Origin: Methylophaga sp. | Lineage (GTDB): Bacteria > Pseudomonadota > Gammaproteobacteria > Nitrosococcales > Methylophagaceae | Assembly: GCA_024636315.1 (NCBI GenBank) | Contig: JAGXHJ010000010.1 | Span: 1 to 37,305, forward strand | Direction: 5' to 3' | Length of the DNA stretch: 37,305 nt | Part shown: one piece after another, positions 33,989 through 37,305 of the stretch | Position numbering within the stretch: position 1 is the first letter of the stretch | Layout: every line of letters starts with the position of its first letter | Position numbers and translations under genes: made by a program | The notes under the pieces: model-generated | What the model was told of the DNA's origin: nothing | The model's database searches: none | Seen by the model: the letters and a program-made list of their open reading frames with translations, nothing else

Positions 33989-34741
33989 ATGTCTAAAACT
34001 AAACTCTACGCTCTCGATTTCGATGGTGTTATCTGTGATAGCGCCATCGAAACAGGAATGACTGGCTGGAAAGTAGCCAGTCAACTCTGGCCAGATATGC
34101 CGACCGAAATACCTTCTGATATGCTCGAAAAATTTCGTCAAGTTAGGCCGGTCATGGAAACAGGCTATGAAGCCATACTAATAATGCGTAAGCTTTTTGA
34201 GGGTATATCTCCTCGCCTTTTATTAGATCAATTTGCTATTCAGATTAAAACCATCATCAGGCGTGATGAGCTAAACGTAGCAGGCCTTAAGCGTCGCTTT
34301 GGCGAGCACCGCGATACTTGGATTCATGACCATCTTGATGAATGGATAATGATGAATCCGCTATTTGAAGGCATTGCTGAAAAACTTCGTACAATTGATA
34401 ATCAGCTCACCTACATAATAACCACTAAACAAGAGCGTTTTGTCAGTCAAATACTTAAAGCAAATAACATTATATTTCCTGAAAAACACATTTACGGCTT
34501 AGAGCGCGAATTAAGCAAGCAACAAATTTTGGCCGATTTATCAGCAAGTCACCTTGATCATCATATTGTCTTTGTAGAAGATAGGCTTCCCACGCTGATC
34601 AATGTTAATGATGATAGTCGATTAGCTAATGTACAATTATTTTTTGCCGACTGGGGTTACAACACCGAACAAGACAAACTAGTAGCAAAAGAACAAACAA
34701 CTATAACGACTATCAGTCTCGCTGAAATGCTTGTTTTGTAA
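33989..34741 (+). CDS. HAD-superfamily hydrolase
   Basis: Cytoplasmic protein of 250 residues. HAD motif I is YALDFDGVICDS with nucleophile and acid Asp. Motif II is YIITTKQERF, with Lys of motif III probably in the same segment or ERELSKQQ, and motif IV is VFVEDRLPTL. A helical cap domain lies between about 20 and 125, as in phosphoglycolate-phosphatase-type members. The substrate is unknown, probably a small phosphate ester. It follows the DUF3012 gene by 5 nt. No trp, gph or other pathway gene nearby narrows the role. Confidence 0.8.
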   Translation: MSKTKLYALDFDGVICDSAIETGMTGWKVASQLWPDMPTEIPSDMLEKFRQVRPVMETGYEAILIMRKLFEGISPRLLLDQFAIQIKTIIRRDELNVAGLKRRFGEHRDTWIHDHLDEWIMMNPLFEGIAEKLRTIDNQLTYIITTKQERFVSQILKANNIIFPEKHIYGLERELSKQQILADLSASHLDHHIVFVEDRLPTLINVNDDSRLANVQLFFADWGYNTEQDKLVAKEQTTITTISLAEMLVL

Positions 34742-34875
34742 GTAACAATTAAGTCTATGCTAGTAGCTATCTAAAACAAGTGTTTTTAATAAGGCTCGGC
34801 ATAATGGATGACTCAAAAAATTTTTACGTTAGCCTTTCTGCCGCTTTGATTGCAAGCCCTTTGAGTAAATCGACT

Positions 34876-35943
34876 ATGCGTAATGCCTTGTTCTTAGTTA
34901 TAACCGCCGCCATATTAATGACTACGGCTTGCACTGAACAAGCTGCTCCGGTCGAAAAGACTGCCAAACCACATCTCGTTGAAATAATCACCGCACAAAG
35001 CCAAACTTTAACTATCGAACGCGAACGCAATGGGACATTAAAAGCCCTACGCGAAATCCAGATTTACAATCAAGAAGAAGGTCAAATTACAGCTCTGCCC
35101 TTTTATGAAAATGACCAGGTAAAAAAAGGCGATATCGTCGCCAAACTCGATGATCGCTTATTAAAGGCACAACTAGAACGCACTCAGGCCTTGCGACGCA
35201 AAGCAGAACAAGACCTATTACGCTTTAAAAGCTTGGCTGCCAAAGGTTTAACCCCGCAAACTGAGATAACTCGGGTGGAAACTGAGCTTGCGGTAGCCAA
35301 AGCAGATGAGCATGCGCTATTAACCCGCCTAGATTTCACCGTTATCCGCGCACCAATATCAGGTATTGTCAGCGAACGACATAGTGAGCAAGGCAATATT
35401 GCAGAACGCTATAGCCACTTATTAACCCTTTCCGATCAAAGCTCGCTCATTACTGAAGTCGCAGTATCAGAATTACTTATTAATAAATTGCACGTCGGCG
35501 ACAAACCACAACTTACGATTGATGCATTAGGTGCTATTGACCCGCCATTACACGGCACAATTACTCGCATCTACCCCAATCTAGATCCTTTTACGCGTAC
35601 CGGTATCGTTGAAATTACCCTCAAACCTGTTCCGAGAGGTGCCAGACCCGGTCAATTGGTTCGCGTCACCTTAAAAACTGAGCAAGCTAAACGCTTATTA
35701 ATTCCTTTCACCTCACTTCGCCGTTCAACTCAGGGTGATTATGTTTTCACTATCGATAGTGAGCAAAAGGCACAAAGAACGCCCATAGTGATAGGTTTAA
35801 ATGTCAATGATCAAGTCGAGATTGTCAGCGGCTTAACTGAGGGCGCAGCTGTCGTAGTGCGTGGTTATACTAATCTGCATGCCAACAAAGAAGTCACCAT
35901 AGTCAATGTTCCAGCGCTAGCACAACAAACACCAAATGAATAA
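34876..35943 (+). CDS. RND efflux periplasmic adaptor (membrane-fusion protein), lipoprotein
   Basis: Adaptor of 355 residues linking an inner-membrane RND pump to an outer-membrane channel. A lipoprotein signal with lipobox (ALFLVITAAILMTTAC) is followed by the lipoyl half-motifs around a helical hairpin at about 80-160 (GDIVAKLDDRLLKAQL, then LDFTVIRAPISGIVSE), a beta-barrel domain and a C-terminal domain (GLTEGAAVVVRGYTNL). I choose the ATG at 34876 because it places the signal at the N-terminus; in-frame upstream starts at 34780 or 34804 would bury it. Its last 8 nt overlap the permease gene, so the two form an operon. Substrate is unknown. Confidence 0.9.
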   Translation: MRNALFLVITAAILMTTACTEQAAPVEKTAKPHLVEIITAQSQTLTIERERNGTLKALREIQIYNQEEGQITALPFYENDQVKKGDIVAKLDDRLLKAQLERTQALRRKAEQDLLRFKSLAAKGLTPQTEITRVETELAVAKADEHALLTRLDFTVIRAPISGIVSERHSEQGNIAERYSHLLTLSDQSSLITEVAVSELLINKLHVGDKPQLTIDALGAIDPPLHGTITRIYPNLDPFTRTGIVEITLKPVPRGARPGQLVRVTLKTEQAKRLLIPFTSLRRSTQGDYVFTIDSEQKAQRTPIVIGLNVNDQVEIVSGLTEGAAVVVRGYTNLHANKEVTIVNVPALAQQTPNE

Positions 35944-37169
35944 AAGTAGCATTGCAGCATGGTCGATTCGTCACCCAATAGGCGTCAGTATGATCGCCTT
36001 AACAGTAGTGATTATCGGGCTTTTTACCCTCACCCGCCTAGCCATTGACCTTTTACCAGAAATTATCTATCCCGAGGTTCGCGTCCGTATTATTGATAAT
36101 GGCGTGCCTGCATCAGTACTGGAAGACAGTGTTACTAGGCAACTAGAAGAACAACTGGCTATCACCGAAGACTTAATTGGCATTCAGTCTCATACTGAAC
36201 GGGGCATAGCAACCGTCGATCTCTCGTTTGATTATGGCAAAGATATTGATATCGCACTACGTGATGCTAGTACTCGACTTGATCGGGCAAAACGCTTTTT
36301 ACCCGACACCATAGATCCACCGACAATCTACAAGTTAGATCCCTCTCAAATTCCGGTAATGGAGTTTGTTATTAGTTATTAGTTCGGAGTTACGAAACGA
36401 TACCGAACTGCGAAGTTGGGTGGATGATGTTTTTAGTAAGTGGTTTATAAATGTGCCCGGTGTTGCCTCAGCCGAAGTCGGTGGCGGGTTGATTCGCGAA
36501 ATTCAAGTGATACCTGACCAACAACGTTTGGCTGGCATAGGGCTAAGTTACAAAGACATTATTGATGCACTGCAAACATCAAATAAAGATGAAGCAATGG
36601 GTCGTTTGCAAATGCCAGCCCATGAAGTCACTGGGCGCATTAGTGGTCGTTTAAACTCGCTCACAGACATTAAAAATCTAGCTATTGCTCACAATGCGGG
36701 TAATACCGTTTATTTAAGTGATGTAGCCCAAATCATCGATACCAATATAGAAGAACGCGTTAAGGTTCGTGCCGATGGCATAAGTGGCGTCAAACTATCC
36801 ATTCAAAAACAACCTACCGCTAATACCACGGCGGTGGTTCAAGCCGTCAAAGAGCGCCTTGTCTGGCTCAAAACACAAAATATTCTGCCAGAAGATGTCA
36901 CGCTAACCACGGTGAGCGATCAGTCGATATATATTCTGCAATCCCTCAAAAATGCTAGTCTTGCCGCCACTACGGGTGCTTTTTTAGCCATGTCGATGGT
37001 CTACCTTTTCCTCGGGAATTTACGTCGGACACTAATTATTGGTAGTGCCATCCCTATTGCCATCATGTTTACCTGTGTTTTGATGGGGCTAGGAGGATTA
37101 ACACTGAATATTATGACACTAGGCGGTTTAGCGCTTGGCGTGGGTATGCTGGTTGATAATACCATTGTC
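35936..37169 (+). pseudogene. RND efflux permease, frameshifted and cut short
   Basis: The N-terminal 148 codons (MNKSSIAAWSIRHPIGVSMIAL...IPVMEFVIS) are a normal start of an AcrB/MdtB-type permease, which should be over 1,000 residues. A tandem 7-bp repeat, TTATTAG twice at 36369-36382, shifts the frame and gives a TAG at 36380-36382. Removing one copy restores VISSELRNDTELRSWVDDVF and an open frame that continues through the porter domain to LGGLALGVGMLVDNTIV, ending at 37169. That last motif, with its Asp, belongs to the proton-relay helix. Beyond it homology stops abruptly. So there are two lesions: the frameshift, and replacement of the rest of the gene by unrelated DNA. The upstream adaptor remains intact. 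Confidence 0.85.
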
Positions 37170-37305
37170 AAGCGAGTCACGATCCCCAGGATACAAAAAC
37201 GGGACATCCAAGTCGCCCTTTTTGCTGAGGAGTACGTGACGGTTAATAATTCACCAGCCGTCCTGCGTCCATGTCGACTTGCACATTGCTCTGTAGAGCA
37301 ATCCG
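37170..37305. mobile_element. Probable end of an insertion sequence (or assembly junction) inside the RND gene
   Basis: Sequence after 37169 no longer matches an RND permease, in which VDN-IV is followed by LEN and an Arg/His helix. On the minus strand a frame runs from the window edge to a TAA at 37243-37245 and would be the last 20 residues of a protein (ending VDMDAGRLVNY). About 75 bp of non-coding DNA then separates it from the junction. A gene tail plus a short terminal non-coding strip at a sharp break is the shape of an insertion sequence end. I cannot name the family, and a chimeric contig end would look similar. ATTGCTCTGTAGAGCAAT at 37285-37302 is a near-palindrome inside it. Confidence 0.4.

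Noticed and set aside
37285-37302. Near-palindrome ATTGCTCTGTAGAGCAAT as an insertion-sequence terminal repeat
   Set aside because: It is over 100 bp inside the junction at 37170 and within the minus-strand gene tail, so it is not at the expected end.

Overview
The window reads as chromosomal DNA from a gammaproteobacterium of moderately low GC. The evidence is conserved gene order: LysM-dprA-smg-topA divergent from def-fmt-rsmB, then DUF4390-ntrY-ntrX-trkA, yqgE-ruvX-pyrR-pyrB-pyrC', and fxsA-groES-groEL. A member of the Thiotrichales-like group (Methylophaga/Cycloclasticus relatives) would fit, but that is a guess from gene order and composition. I saw no rRNA, tRNA or CRISPR array.

Layout. 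(1) 1-1375: the tail of an unknown gene, a PAPS-type sulfotransferase, and a hairpin-rich non-coding element. (2) 1376-6597: an arsenic island. arsR-gapdh-arsJ-acr3 lies on the minus strand, followed by an unrelated SH3-domain membrane protein and a plus-strand thioredoxin-type arsC. Arsenate can be handled two ways here: reduction by ArsC and extrusion as arsenite by Acr3, or conversion by the dedicated GAPDH to 1-arseno-3-phosphoglycerate and export by ArsJ. (3) 6610-10704: an EAL-CBS-GGDEF signalling protein, an OprO/OprP-type porin with a TTG start and strong terminator, and fxsA. (4) 10721-12991: a sigma-32 promoter, groES, a structured spacer, groEL and a strong terminator. (5) 13010-20489: an Sco-like protein, murJ, topA, smg, dprA and a LysM protein. 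(6) 20777-29511: cytochrome c, then def-fmt-rsmB-DUF4390-ntrY-ntrX-trkA, mostly overlapping or nearly so. (7) 29511-33282: yqgE-ruvX-pyrR-pyrB-pyrC', every junction overlapping, with a dihydroorotase-like subunit that has lost its metal ligands. (8) 33317-37305: two small lipoproteins, a HAD hydrolase, and an RND efflux adaptor plus permease. The permease is broken by a 7-bp tandem duplication, and its homology ends abruptly near 37169, where foreign-looking sequence begins.

Most of the window is housekeeping. The points most worth a second look are an NtrX-like regulator whose AAA+ domain has lost the GAFTGA loop, Walker B aspartate and arginine fingers; the RND permease lesion and junction; a hairpin able to mask the arsC ribosome-binding site; the folded spacer between groES and groEL; and the non-coding element at about 1140-1300. 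I found no convincing new multi-gene defence or biosynthetic system.
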